Positions 46,301 to 57,552 are shown, counted from the stretch's first letter. The stretch: 64,000 bases of DNA from Beroe ovata (GCA_946803715.1 CAMPET010000129.1:9872-73871), one strand, 5' to 3'. Program-made: numbers and translations. Notes: a model not told the origin generated them from the letters alone.

Positions 46301-48426
46301 TCTATAACTGATATCCAGTACCCGAGCAAAAGAGGACAACTGAGGATCACCTGCGGGACATTTAAGGCAGGATGTTTGACCGATTTCATCCTCATACTCC
46401 CCCACCGTACAGTTGAAACACTCCTTCATCGCAGTCTCGTTTCCGAATCTGCCCTTGGGGCACGGATAGCACGATGTCATACCGACTGAGTCCTGGTGGA
46501 GAATAGATTTGTGAAAAATAGTTTAATGTAGTGTCAGCAAATTGTAAAGAAATAGACGGCTTAGCAACTTCAGTTGATTGTTAAATTGATGATATCATGA
46601 CGCTGTCTCTCTCTGATATGGGTTTTTATTCCCTGATGAAACACGTTCAATCCAAAGTCCCCCCTCAGGCAAATCTGTGACGTCACTATGTCTGTAATAT
46701 GTGTGTACCTGGTATTGTCCGAGAGGGCATTCCATACACGACTCCTCCAGAGCTTGTCCTGGTTTGTCATTGTACGTTCCTGGGTCACATCCAATACAGA
46801 ATGGGGAGCCTTGTGACAGGTAGCTGTAGGGTGGTTTTCAAGCTGAGTGTAGTTACATCGCAATATTGGACGACAGTTCCCCTGCCCGCGAATATTGGAC
46901 GACACTAGCAAGTCCCTCGCCCGAGGGGTGGGGGCGTTATACTAATAGATGTCCACTGTCCAGTGCAAAAACACAAGGATAGGAACAACTTTGAGAATAT
47001 TACAGAGCTCCAATATACAACTTTTTCAGGTGAATAGTTACGTCTCTAGACGTACCTGTAGCTGCCTGATGGACACTCCCAGCACCCAGTGGACCGCGTT
47101 TTGTTGGAAATAGTGCCAGATGGACACGCCAGACAGTCAGTTTGGCCTGGAGAGGAAGGGAGGTTAGTGTGATCAGGGGGTCAGGGGATCTGTTCCCCAA
47201 ACGTGAAATTTGAGACCTATCAGACCTCACTTCTTAGATAGATTATCTCTGCAATTTAAATTTGTCGGAGAATTCATCCGTTTTACCTTCCTTATCCTGG
47301 TAGTAGCCAGCTTTACAGTTGATACACTGGTTTGCTCCCTCATGAGGCGACTCCTGCCCAGCTCCACAGGGCAAGCATTTCGTGCACCCAATCTGTCGGA
47401 GATAACTTTGCAAAGGAGTAGCAACTCAGAATAACTTTGCAAAGGAGTAGTTACTCAGAATAACTTTGCAGACATGATAACGAGGATCTTATGATTGCCG
47501 CTCTCAAGTTGAGAGACCTCTTGATTGCACATTGATATTCCTATTTTCTTGATATGATTAATGTTTGAGAATAACTTTGCAGCGGATAAGACTCACGGTA
47601 TCGCAGTATGATCCAGCTGGACAGTTCTTACATGGAGGATATCCAGTCTCACTGTATGTCCCATCCTCGCATTTCCGTGACCCGTTTACCAAGTCATCTG
47701 GGGGAGGGGAGATGATAGGAGAGATAAACACGGAGACTCAAATTCGATTAGATGGTTTCCGATGATTTTTCCACCCAGCCTGGCCGCGAAGCGGCCTAAA
47801 AAGGCATAAGGTGGTTAGGAATTTGGAGATTTTGGTGAAGATAGTGGGGTTGGTAGGATGGTCGTATGCGGTATGCGGTGGTCCCTCCTTTATAAAATAC
47901 GCCATAGAAACCACTCCGCACGCAATTGCATGCGCGCAATCGCAAAGTGAAATTATGAAATGCGCGGCGTCGTAGATTGGCCGTTGATCGCGCGTGTAAC
48001 TACTAACTTAAAAAGTAAATATCCTTTTGAATTACTCGTAGCACTAGCATTGTTTGTTGTTCATTGGCAATGCGGCCCAATTAAAAATTAAATTTAGCCA
48101 GACCTTAGAATTTACACTTTAACCCGATTGCTTTTAAAGGCTGGGTGGAAATATAACGCCCGCCTGTCGGGAATAACGGGCGTAATTCTTGTTACTTTCT
48201 TACGATAACTGTGATCTAATATTTAAGATTCAACATAGAATCCTATTTTCAGAGTACAATTTGTGGTCAGAAACGATGGACACATCTACAGGATACGGAA
48301 GAAACACAGATATGTTATCTCACCGACAATGTTTCCGACTAGCTCTCCCAATTTATCCTCGAATATGTCCAGGAGGGAAGCCTGAGTCAGAGACAGCGCC
48401 ACTAGGCACAGCAACACAACCCGCAT
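36175..48426 (-). CDS. Secreted GCC2/GCC3 cysteine-repeat protein with C-terminal kringle, about 36 exons
   Basis: Predicted 1328 aa, extracellular. It starts at 48426 with a signal peptide (MRVVLLCLVALSLTQA). About 27 small exons then encode tandem C-x2-C-x2-G-x-Y/F-x4-G-x3-C units (for example CIGCDPGTYNDKPGQ), the GCC2/GCC3 (ephrin-receptor-like) pattern. Exons (5' to 3'): 48324-48426, 47597-47697, 47287-47392, 47056-47146, 46709-46823, 46351-46492, 46080-46151, 45873-45933, 45651-45787, 45452-45513, 44919-45071, 44557-44683, 44327-44428, 44049-44164, 43651-43786, 43171-43386, 42807-42866, 42536-42628, 42159-42350, 42007-42046, 41826-41896, 41551-41667, 41108-41239, 40930-40990, 40616-40769, 39792-39978, 39493-39570, 39209-39287, 38345-38430, 38047-38181, 37796-37920, 37574-37643, 37070-37198, 36816-36904, 36534-36625, 36175-36331. 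All phases agree. Residues 1064-1150 include a GEWILYSEANFKG stretch, perhaps beta/gamma-crystallin-like. The last four exons form a kringle (CYSENG...YRG...YCRNPD...PWCYV). An N gap lies in one intron. Confidence 0.88.
38983..39005. repeat. (TA)n microsatellite
   Basis: ATACATATATATATATATAT in an intron of the cysteine-repeat gene. Confidence 0.9.
39050..39195. repeat. TGACACCACTTTACAC minisatellite in an intron
   Basis: Six or seven units of CTTGACACCACTTTACA and variants, ending 14 bp before the donor side of exon 39209-39287. Best-preserved example of the dispersed motif. Confidence 0.8.
39364..39449. repeat. 17-bp tandem repeat, five copies
   Basis: AGAAGTGGACGGTATTT repeated head to tail in the intron between exons 39493-39570 and 39209-39287. 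Confidence 0.95.
39586..39642. repeat. (GT)n-rich microsatellite
   Basis: GT repeats with T/GGG interruptions. Confidence 0.9.
40021..40355. repeat. Long compound CA-rich microsatellite abutting a gap
   Basis: CACACA runs with ACAAACAAACA, CAGACTCA and CATACACACTCA variants. It runs directly into the N gap, the likely cause of the assembly break. All open frames across it are artefacts. Confidence 0.95.
40356..40578. other. Assembly gap (223 N)
   Basis: Flanked by CA repeats on both sides and located in the intron between exons 40616-40769 and 39792-39978. The flanking exons end and start in phase 0, so no exon is required in the gap, although a phase 0-0 exon cannot be excluded. Confidence 0.99.
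41321..41347. repeat. Poly-G tract with an N
   Basis: Thirteen Gs, CANC, then seven Gs. The N at 41340 is probably a homopolymer miscall. Confidence 0.8.
42899..42990. repeat. Tandem (ATAACATCACTCG) repeat, about seven copies
   Basis: Units of 11-13 bp, CATCACTCGATAA and CATCACTCTAA, in an intron of the cysteine-repeat gene. Confidence 0.9.
43931..44015. repeat. Tandem ATGCTCCAATGAGTGTCAT repeat, about three copies
   Basis: Three to four imperfect copies of a unit of about 28 bp in an intron of the cysteine-repeat gene. Confidence 0.8.
45101..45182. repeat. 10-bp tandem repeat TGACGTAACG, eight copies
   Basis: Alternating GTGACGTAAC and GCGACGTAAC units. Each carries TGACGT, the half-site and core of CREB/ATF elements. 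It sits 30 bp upstream (in transcript sense) of exon 44919-45071 within an intron. Confidence 0.95.
45535..45645. repeat. CA-rich microsatellite
   Basis: CACACA with interspersed CTCACA, CATACA and CAACACACGAG, in the intron next to exon 45651-45787. Confidence 0.9.
47768..48151. mobile_element. MITE-like element with 14-bp terminal inverted repeats
   Basis: TTTCCACCCAGCCT at 47768-47781 is the exact reverse complement of AGGCTGGGTGGAAA at 48138-48151. The 384-bp element lies in intron 1 of the cysteine-repeat gene and has no coding capacity. It includes a GCGCGCAATCGC-rich core, and the left end adjoins TGGCCGCGAAGCGGCC, a further hairpin. Target duplication is unclear; TA/AT is possible. 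Confidence 0.65.
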
Positions 48427-49506
48427 GTCTTCGTGCAGGTACTTATATCTATGTGAAATGATGGGGGGGGGAATTAGGGAAGTGGATAGGTTTTATTAAA
48501 GACTTGTAGCAGCGCGTACTATAATTATTATGGGTGGTTTTTAGGTTATTATGGGTTTTGCTGTATTATGAGGTTTGTTGTATGCAATACGTATGGTTGG
48601 ATGTAACAAGTTCATGTATAGATCTGTATTGTCAAATTGTAAGTCAAGTTTATGTCCATGGACGCAATATTTCGCTCGAAAATAAGCTTAATACGTATTT
48701 CACAACCGTTCTTCGATATTTCGGATATAAAATAAGAGGAGAAGCAAAATCTTGTAGCAGTAGAAGGAAAATTCTGTCGTGAGGGGAGCTGGTATTAATT
48801 CTGCGTGTGTTATCTCAACTTGATAAAAGTGCACAGTCACGCGCAGCGAATCACACAGCTCCTTTACACGTTTCGCGTGTGTGTGTGTGCGTATTTGTGC
48901 GTTTGACGGGATTTCTTATCTAGTTCTCAGTGAAACATGATATTTTCCCTCCCCAATCAACCTTTTCATTCTTTTTACGTCGAATACAGGTGCTTGCATT
49001 GAGATAAAACCGTAGGTATAATAGATTCAATGGTGACTCAAGGACACATACGCTTGCTTTCGTCAAGAGCTAGAAGAAGAATAAATAAATTAGCCGATGT
49101 AATTTATACTGATAAGTAACAATATGTCGGAATCTAGTGTACCTGATTTCACTCAAATTTCGCACTGCAGAAGTGACTACCCTGAAAAAGAGAATGGTTG
49201 TGGAAACTCCGTGAGGAAATACTAGAATTTTCGAGTTTTTTGCACCCTGGAAGAATCAGTTCTGGTCGAGTTTGCTGAAATTGCAGCGAGTTCATTTTGT
49301 GAAAAGTGATTCACGCAAAAGCAGAAGAATGTTACAGTTTTGCTTTTTTGACGGTTTTAATCAGATTTTCGACAGGCGAAAGCAGGACTCAAAACTATCA
49401 AGTCTCAGGAAGAAGATAACAAATTTAGATCTTGTGAACATGCGACATTCCAAAATACTCAACTCAGAAGAACATGGAAGGACCTGAGTTTAACTTAGTT
49501 TAATAT
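48427..49506. other. Intergenic region upstream of the cysteine-repeat gene
   Basis: Between the signal-peptide exon (start at 48426) and the 3' end of the MFS gene. It should hold the promoter of the former. Contains a (GT)7 run near 48878-48892. No gene seen. Confidence 0.5.
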
Positions 49507-51248
49507 CTACTTCTTACTACAACACGAGTTAAGCTGAACCCTGACATCTCGCTGGGTAGGCTGAACTAAACAAATCACAAACACCTGAACAATGCCCATC
49601 ACTATGGTAACCACGATAACCACGTGCGTGTCCATGAACGCGGCTACACTCGTCCCGACCACTCCCCCCAAAAACGAGGAACTGACGACCACTGCCGACC
49701 CGTGGTTGAGAGAGTCGGACGTCCCGTAGTACTCCTCGTCATATGTGATGATCCCGAGCTCAATTTCCTGCATTGAGGAAGCAAACTTCCCGATCCCAAT
49801 GAGAACGGAGAAGATGATGATGTCAGTGTGAACGAGTAGAAAGGTATAACTCACAACCACGGCCAGCGATAGGATTGGTTGGAGAAGTTTGAACGGGAAT
49901 ATGTAACGGGCGATATACCCGAGAGGTTTCCCCAGCATGTTGGCCACGCCCATAACCCCGGCTATGATCAGGAATTGTGTTCCATGTACCACGTGCTCAA
50001 CACAGCCGTTGCCAGGCAACATCCATCTCAGGTTGGAAAGTCGGATGAGGGCCGGGAGGAGGAAAATAGCACCGCCCCACACGAATGTCGTGATGAAGTG
50101 AGCGATGCTGAGTTTAGCAACTCTCATTCGAATCCCTGAGGAGATTATTCCGGGATCTGTTGTATCTCGCTCATGTTGAGTAGCGGTGAGGGGAGTTTCC
50201 CGTATTTCAATGAAGTGGGAGCAGCAGTGAAGCATGGCGATTGGAGGGATGAAAAACGGCATAGATGCGAGTAAGATCAGCACTCTCCACCCCACAGTGC
50301 CGAGCAGAAGCCATCCTAGGACTGCCACCCAAAAACTCCCCAGACCCCAGACAGCCGTGCTCATATACAGACCCATCTCGATCACCTTCCTCGAGGAAGC
50401 GTTTTGCGCGAAATACAATCGAACAGTTGAGAAGTTTATCCCCACGCACACGCCGGTAAGCGCCCGTGATATTAGCAGAGTGAAGTAGTTCGGAACTAGA
50501 CACGACACGATTGCGAAGATAACGGACCCGTAGAGGGAGAGAAGGAGGAGGTTTCTCCGACCTAGTTGTGCAGAGAGAAGTATGGTCGAGATGGCTGAGA
50601 TCGTGAGGAAGATGTAGAGGGTGATGCCGAGGAAGCTTTCCTCAGTGGGGGTGACGGAGAGGTCGCATGATACGGCCTGGTTGATAACACCTGCGGGGAG
50701 ATTGGGGTGTTGGGATCACTTGGTTTATATCAGATTCCCTGTTTAATGCTGGGTGGAGGTAAAATATGTTGGCGGATTGTGGAGGGGTTGTATAAATGCG
50801 GGTTGTATAAATGAGGGGTTGTATAAATGCGGGAGTGTTCATGTTTACAGAGAAGGGTGCGTATCGTTGATAGATCATGAGAATAGTAAGATCAGGACGT
50901 AAAGCAATCTATATTTCTCAGAATTTACTTCCCCTTACCTGGTAGATAGATCTCCACGGCATCCCCAAATACAATGAACAGTGTGACGATGATGAGCATT
51001 CCATCTCCCCTTGTCCACAGACACAGACTACCTGGCAGAAGGGCGGAAACCACAGATGGGATACTTGATCCTGCTTCTTTTCCCTTCCCTTCCGAGAGTT
51101 TCTCCTGTGTTTCTAGCAGTTTCTCCTGTGTTGCTGGGAGTTGGTCCTGTGTTGCTGGAAGTTGGTCCTGTGTTGCTAGTAGTTGCTGGTCCTGTGTTGC
51201 TAGGAGTTGATCATTTGTTGATGATGGGTTGTTCAGGAGCTCGATCAT
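49507..51248 (-). CDS. Major facilitator superfamily transporter, SV2/SVOP-SLC22-like, two exons
   Basis: Exons 50939-51248 and 49507-50690 join in phase 1 (LPG/VINQ) to give 497 aa. Membrane transporter with about 11-12 predicted hydrophobic helices. TM1 is GDGMLIIVTLFIVFGDAVEIY, resembling the DAxE motif in TM1 of SV2/SVOP proteins. The loop after TM2 has AQLGRRNLLLL, the MFS G-x-x-G-R-R motif A in a shortened form. RALTGVCVG in TM4 and GWRVLILLASMPFF follow. Substrate is not predictable. The N-terminal cytosolic segment (residues about 12-50) is a heptad-like (D/E)QLxATQ repeat, encoded by a 21-bp DNA repeat. An ATG at 51246-51248 starts the frame directly before it. The gene lies between the two secreted cysteine-repeat genes, same strand, with no functional link evident. 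Confidence 0.85.
51093..51216. repeat. Coding 21-bp minisatellite in MFS exon 1
   Basis: Five or six units of (AG)TTGGTCCTGTGTTGCTGG-type sequence. The period is a multiple of three, so the frame is kept. Confidence 0.9.
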
Positions 51249-51950
51249 GGTGTAATGTGGCTTTCTTGAGCTGTCATCAGATCATTGCATCCTGAGTCCC
51301 TCTTACTGCCACTGTCTTCTTTCGGGTGTATTGTCGACTATTTGCGACGTGGAAAATTCAGTCAGTAACGTGTACAGAAACAGTAAACACCTAATGCATA
51401 AACCAAGGATCATGTTTTGTAACTTATATTAACTACCGAAAAGACAAAAACATTGACTTGATGTGATATTGCGAACAAATTAAGATCGTTTAAGAACGAA
51501 CGAAGAAAGGACTGATATTGTACAGAACCCGTATTGTGTTGTGGTTAGCAGTAAGTATAAATTGACTCCAACTCCTTGAAAAGGGGCTAACGAAAGTGTG
51601 TATAGAAGTCACAAAGCTGGATGAATTCGATCCAGATAAACAATGTGTACACGTGTGATTGTTTGCACGTGTGATTGTTTGTTTGTTTCCAGGGTGATTG
51701 TTGCCAACGCACCATGGTCCTGACATCAATCCATGTGTTGAAACTTGAAGTGCAAATTCAATGTGGCATACGCAATAGCAGCTTATGATGATTGCTTGTC
51801 GATTGTTTGTATTGTGGGTACAAGTTATGCAACATTTAACTCCAAAACCCCTCTCCATTGAACAAAAGAAAAACTCTGATATATTCTTAATCGATTATGT
51901 ACGTCAAAATCTCATGACATTAAGATCATCTCCATGGCACTTACAATCAA
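51249..51950. other. Intergenic region, no gene seen
   Basis: Between the MFS start and the stop of the giant cysteine-repeat gene. Contains the repeated CACGTGTGATTGTTTG (51651-51680). Confidence 0.5.
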
Positions 51951-54900
51951 TCAATCTTTGTAAGTCTGGTCGAAATAATCAAATGCAGCATCATGGCACT
52001 CCCCCTTGATCCATGCCTTGTAACCCGCCTGTACATGGGTCGTGGCGCCGCTCTTCAGCACAAACCAGTCGGTAAACGCGGCATCATTGGCGATCGCCTT
52101 GCACTTATCCCCGAGCTTACTGCACGCTCTCTGAGCCCCGCCAAGAGTGGAGAAAGACCCGCCTCCCGGTGTATCATCTGCGATGATGCTCCCGGTCACG
52201 GCCGTGTACTCGCACACCCGATCTGACATCGGCAGGAAGTAGTACCAGTGGTCGTCACTGTCGCTGTCCTTGCACGTGTACTGCATCAAGTTGGTCCCAG
52301 CATCCTCATCCTGGTCTCCCTCAGCATCTAGACATTTGTTAGTGGCTCTGTTTCGTAGTCTGAACGCGCAGTGGTCAGTGGGATGCCAGTCTAGGGTAAA
52401 CCTTTGATCGGTGGTCCTGCCGTACTGACACGTCCATAGGTTGTAGTTGACTCCGTTATCGGTGTCACGGTCTCCCCACAGGTTGATGCAAAGCCCGGAG
52501 TTGGCATTGACAATGTATCCGTTACTATCCATCTTGAAAGTGTGGTCAGTCCACATTTTGTGAGGTGGCTCACATTGCGCCATCTCGAGATTAGCCTTGG
52601 TCGATCGAGCTGTTTGTCCCCATCCGTCCACATCGATACACATCCCCGTGCCCTTTGCCTGGAACCTGCCCCACTGGCCCGACGTTGGGTCTCCGCAGTC
52701 TCGCTCACACTTGTCCACAGCACACGGCTTCTGAACACCGTTCACCCGGCACCACGGCTTAGCCATGCCTGAGCCGGCATTGTTTTTACAGATTCTACTC
52801 TGAGTGCCTGACCATTTGTCACAAAGTTGTCCATCCTCGGTCCTAGCAACCGTCCCCATATACGAGTACCCACTCTCTGTATAGCACTCCACATCGTGTT
52901 TGCACTTGGGGATATCGCAGTAATCCCAGCCTCCTCCCACCTTGAAACACCACGGTCCCCCAAAATCGTTGTCCGGGTTTCTACAGTAGTTCCGACTACC
53001 ACTTGATTGGGAGTAGCGTCCATTCCATCCTTCACACGCCGTACCGTCCCTAGTCACAGCCCGGTATCCAACATACGTTTCACCGTTATCTCGTGGTGCG
53101 TAGCAGAAGTGGTTTGTCAACTGTGGTCTGAGCGACCTGACCCTTCGGTATCGATATCCATCTGCGGGAGAAAAAGTGGTCGAGTAGGACTTGTAGAATT
53201 GTTCCAGGTAGAGTTTCCATGATCCTAGCACCACCTTCCACCCCTTTGTCGAATCACTCAGCGGTTTCCCAAGCTCCGACTGGGGGCTGTACTTGTAGTA
53301 GTCGGTCCCAGAATGAGATACTTGGATAATGGGGCCGTAGCACGTAGTCGGGTCGGATCTGTAGGTGGTATGACCGTAGGGACAATCTCTGCAGCTCGTA
53401 GATTGGTCTGTGTCGGTGAAGGTCCCCCGAGGGCACTCCTCACATCGCCCACCGGTAATATACGATCCGGCTCTGCACGGCTCACACGGTCTCAGACCCG
53501 TGGGTGAGAAGTAGTTGGCGGGGCAGGGTCTGTCCAGGGTTTCCGTGTACACCTCCACTTCACACAGGCTGAGTATCCTCGCACTCGAACTAGTGGTGTG
53601 GTGGAACGACACAAAGTTACCGGACATCCCTGTGGTGGCGCACTTGACATGTTTTGTCCCGCTGATGAAGGTGGACGAGTCCAGTGGGTCGCCACATGTA
53701 GGGTCACGTGATGTACCTGTACTCCCCACGTGAGCCGTGAAACCGTCTATCCAAGTATCGGTCGATATGCGTTTGTTATAGTATATCACTATCTCAGCGA
53801 CGTTCCATGTTGCCTCCAAATCAACTTTCCACCAGGGGCTATTCTCACTGGCTGTCTTGGCACACCCGTTACCACTTGACGTATACATTTTGGTGTCCCC
53901 ATCTACCGCATACCCCGCCGAATCCTTCGCGTTGTAGTTTGTGGACTGTGATGCGGGTTTACCCTCCGCGATATTGTACGGTTCACACTCCGTAGAGTCG
54001 TCATTGGGCCGGGTTCCCCTGCCACATGGTGTGCAGGTTGTCGCCCCCACATTCTGATTGATGGAGTTATCACACTGCTGACAGGAAGTGGAGCCCGGGG
54101 TGGGTGAGAAGTACCCCACTTGACAAGGGAGACACTCTGAGGACCCGGTTTCGGCAGCATAATGACCTGCTTGACATGGCTGACACGATGCTGACTTCCT
54201 GCTTCCGGAATAGTGCCCTGCTTGGCACTCTGTACAATTTTCATTGCCCATTCCACTACTATAACTCCCTGCTGGACAGAATCCGCACCTCGTCATGCCT
54301 TCATCCGACCCTGCAGTTCCCTCAGGGCACAGCTTGCAGCTGGATGTCCCCTGTCTGGGGGCATATTGTTGTTTGGGGCACGGTGTGCACGCTACTGCCC
54401 CCACAGAGGAGGAAATGCTGCCAGCAGGACAGGGCGAGCAGGAACTTGCCCCGGGGCTAGATGAGAAGGATCCGGCATCACAGAGCTGGCAGCTTGTTTG
54501 TCCGACCTGAGAGTTGGATGAGCCTGCTGCACAGGGTACGCACTGGGAAGTCCCGGCTTGGGATTTGTAAGTCCCGGAGGGGCAAGGGTCGCAGGAGTCA
54601 CTGCCAGGTGAGGTAGATTGGGTGCCTCCTGGGCAAACTGAGCAGGATGACGCACCTGATGGACTGAATGTCCCCACGGGACATGCAGCACATGCAGTGG
54701 ACCCAGCCACTCTTGAGAAAGTTCCAGCTGGACACTCTGTACAACTACTCGCCCCACTCTGTGATGAGTATTCCCCAGCAGCACACTGTGAGCATGAATC
54801 TGACCCGGCCGCTGAGTAATGACCACTGGAACAGAGTTGACACGATGTGGATCCAGGTGTGCCCGAGAACTGTCCTGCTGGACAAGTCTTGCAGTCCGCA

Positions 54901-57552
54901 GCACCGGTTTCATCGCCATACTCTCCGGCATCACAAGCTAGACACTGGACTGACCCCGGGGCAGCGGCATAATGCCCCTCTGGACATGTGGCACAGGATG
55001 GTGAACCACTCTGGTCAGCATAGCTCCCGGGTTGACAGGACGAGCAGGTGGTGGCACCATCATTGGAGTAATGTCCTGGACTACAGGTGGAGCAGGATGT
55101 GCTGCCCTCAGAATCGGCGAATGTTCCAGCTGAACACTGAGTACAGGATTCCTGCCCAGACTGGGCAGCGTGGTAGCCCAAGTCACACGGCTCACACATT
55201 GCACTTCCTTCTTCATCGGCGAAGTAGCCGGGTGAGCAATCCAGACATTGATGTGACCCCTGGGCAGAAGCGTGTTGGCCTTTGGAACATGGTGTACAAG
55301 CAGCTCCAGAAGCGCTGGTGTGCCCCTTAGGGCACTGAAGACACACATGTGCTCCCTCACCGTCAGCAAATGTGCCCGGTGGACATGAGGTGCACTGAGA
55401 CTGCTTCTCATGGGAGTTGTATGTGCCCACAGCACACAGAGTGCACACTGATTGCCCTGCTGTGGCCGAGTACTCTCCCTTCTTGCAGTTGGTACACGCC
55501 TCACTACCCGGATGTGGACTGTATGTCCCCGGGACACATTGGACACAGCTTGACTGCCCGGTCTGATCGTTGCTCTGTCCAGCTGGACATGGATAGCACA
55601 TGTCCTGCCCGACTGCGTCCTGATAATGTGCTGTAGGGCACGGTGTGCACGTGCTCATGCCTGTTTCATTGGCAAATGTTCCAATTCCACAGTCTAGACA
55701 TGCCGTGCTGCCGGATGCTGAGGAGAACTGACCTGTTGGGCAGAGCTGACATTCTCGCTGTCCAAGCTGGTCATTGTACGTACCGGGTTGACACATTGTA
55801 CACGATGTGGCATCAAGAGAGTTGCTATAGTGCCCTGTGCCACATTGAGCGCAGGAAGTCGAGCCTTTCTGGGCACTGAATGTGCCCTCAGCACATGGCG
55901 TGCACGATGTTGCTCCAACCATACTGGAGAAATAGCCTGGCGGGCATTGCTCACAGTTACCCGCTGGATTGACGTAGCTTCCTGCTGCACAATCGATACA
56001 GATACTACTACCAGCTGGTGCTACCTGGGTGCCTGAGCNACAGGGGGTGCAGGTGTCAGTAGCACCGGTGCTGTAGGTGTTAACTGGGCATGTCACACAC
56101 TGGTTGTTGGAGCTCTTGCTACCGGCAGGACACGCCGTACAGGAGACAGCACCAGCATCAGATATGTGCCCTACTGGGCATGATGTGCATTGCTGACTCG
56201 CAGTTGCGTCTGAGTAACTGCCTGCAGCACATTTCGTGCAGGAGACTGATCCTGTGGTGTCAGTGTAGGTTCCAGTGGGGCATGCCTCACATTCATCGCT
56301 CCCTGTCTCGTCAGTGTAGTATCCGGCCCCACAATCTTGGCAGGAAGTGTTCTCATCTCCGTCGCTGTAGCTACCTTTAGCACAGAGATCACATCCAGAA
56401 GCCCCATCATTGGAGGAGAAAGTTCCTGGACCACATTTCTGGCAATCAGCACTTGATGGATTTGGAGCTGCTGTCCCAGCTGCACAATCAGAGCAAGATG
56501 TGCTGCCAGAATCACTAGAATACTGTCCAGCAGGACATGCATCACATGATGCAGAGCCGTCTGAAGAGCTGTAACTTCCTGGAGTACATATGATACAGGT
56601 ATTCGCTCCGGGGGAACTTTGATGAGACCCTGCTGGGCAGATATGACAAGGTTCCAAGCCAGTACCAGAGAATGTTCCAGGTTGACAGCCATCTCTGCAG
56701 TCACTATCAGAGGAAGAGCCAGCGTTTGTGGTCGTCTTCGAGCCTGGACAAGTGTCACAGGATGCAGCTCCACTAGCAGTCTGGTATGTTCCTTTGGGAC
56801 ATGGCATGCACGTTGCTTGTCCAGTTGTATCTTGGTAAGTGCCTGGACCACAATCTACACACGGATAAGAGCCAGTACTCGACATTTTCCCGACATCACA
56901 TGGCCCATTGCACGGTCCCCGCCACTGAACCCAACTCTGGATCTCATTGAAATACTCAGCATCAGTCATGGCGCTAAACACAGTGGAGTCATCGTACGAG
57001 AGAATGCCATTGTGACACAAGTGCTGTNATTCCCTCGCCACACAGTTTCTTCACCAGCTCGCAACTGTTGGCAAACTCGGAGAGACTGCTATCACAGATT
57101 GGTGATCCGATACTCGCAGTACAGTCATCATCTGACGGACAGTGACCCCCGCCCCCTCCTCCACTACATGGCCCGGAATGGGCCGTGTATTGGGCCGTGG
57201 CCGCGGCTATCATAGGGGCCATCATATTGATATCAGCTACGTACCCAATCTGCACGTAGCCATGGTTACAGAGGGCGACGAACAGCTCGCACTTGCTGGT
57301 GTAAGTGACACCGTCAATTCCACAGATGTCACCAACGTCACCCGCCCAGCCGCTACAGGTTGGGCACGCGCTGACAGTCAGGTACTGGGACACCAGTAGA
57401 AACCCCTGCGAGTTAGTGGCAGGTCAGTGGGTGAAAATTGCCATTATGGGGCTCAAGAATCACTGCTTGTCAGACTTAAATGCTCATAAAACCATTTGAA
57501 TGAAAGCACAAATCAATGAAAATGGAATACTCACCAACACTAATATCTTCAT
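51951..57552 (-). CDS. Giant secreted protein: Kazal - 57 x 17-residue Cys repeats - F5/8C - kringles - ricin-B
   Basis: Predicted 1823 aa, extracellular. Exon 1 is 57535-57552 (MKILVL). Exon 2 is 51951-57405, a 5.45-kb exon that begins GFLLVSQYLTVSA and completes the signal peptide. Domains: Kazal-like ICGIDGVTYTSKCELF and a second Kazal-like PICDSSLSEFANSCEL (to about 165); 57 tandem units C-x2-C-x2-G-x-Y-x4-G-x3 (about 177-1148); F5/8-type or fucolectin domain from NIAEGKPASQSTNY (1151-1292), with PWWKVDL; two or three more Cys units; kringle 1 (1437-1506, NYCRNPD...PWCF) and kringle 2 (1510-1570); ricin-B beta-trefoil (1585-1730, GMCIDVDG, GLCINLWG, KCLDAEGD); a Cys-containing tail. The N at 57028 breaks the frame; dropping that base restores it (GEG-I-QHLCHNG). 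A second N (56039) is in frame. The lectin-type domains suggest glycan binding in matrix or immunity, which is inference. Confidence 0.9.

Noticed and set aside
52391-56851. Several 70-226-codon frames on both strands inside the giant exon
   Set aside because: Shadows of the 51-bp-periodic cysteine-repeat coding frame; periodicity keeps other frames open.
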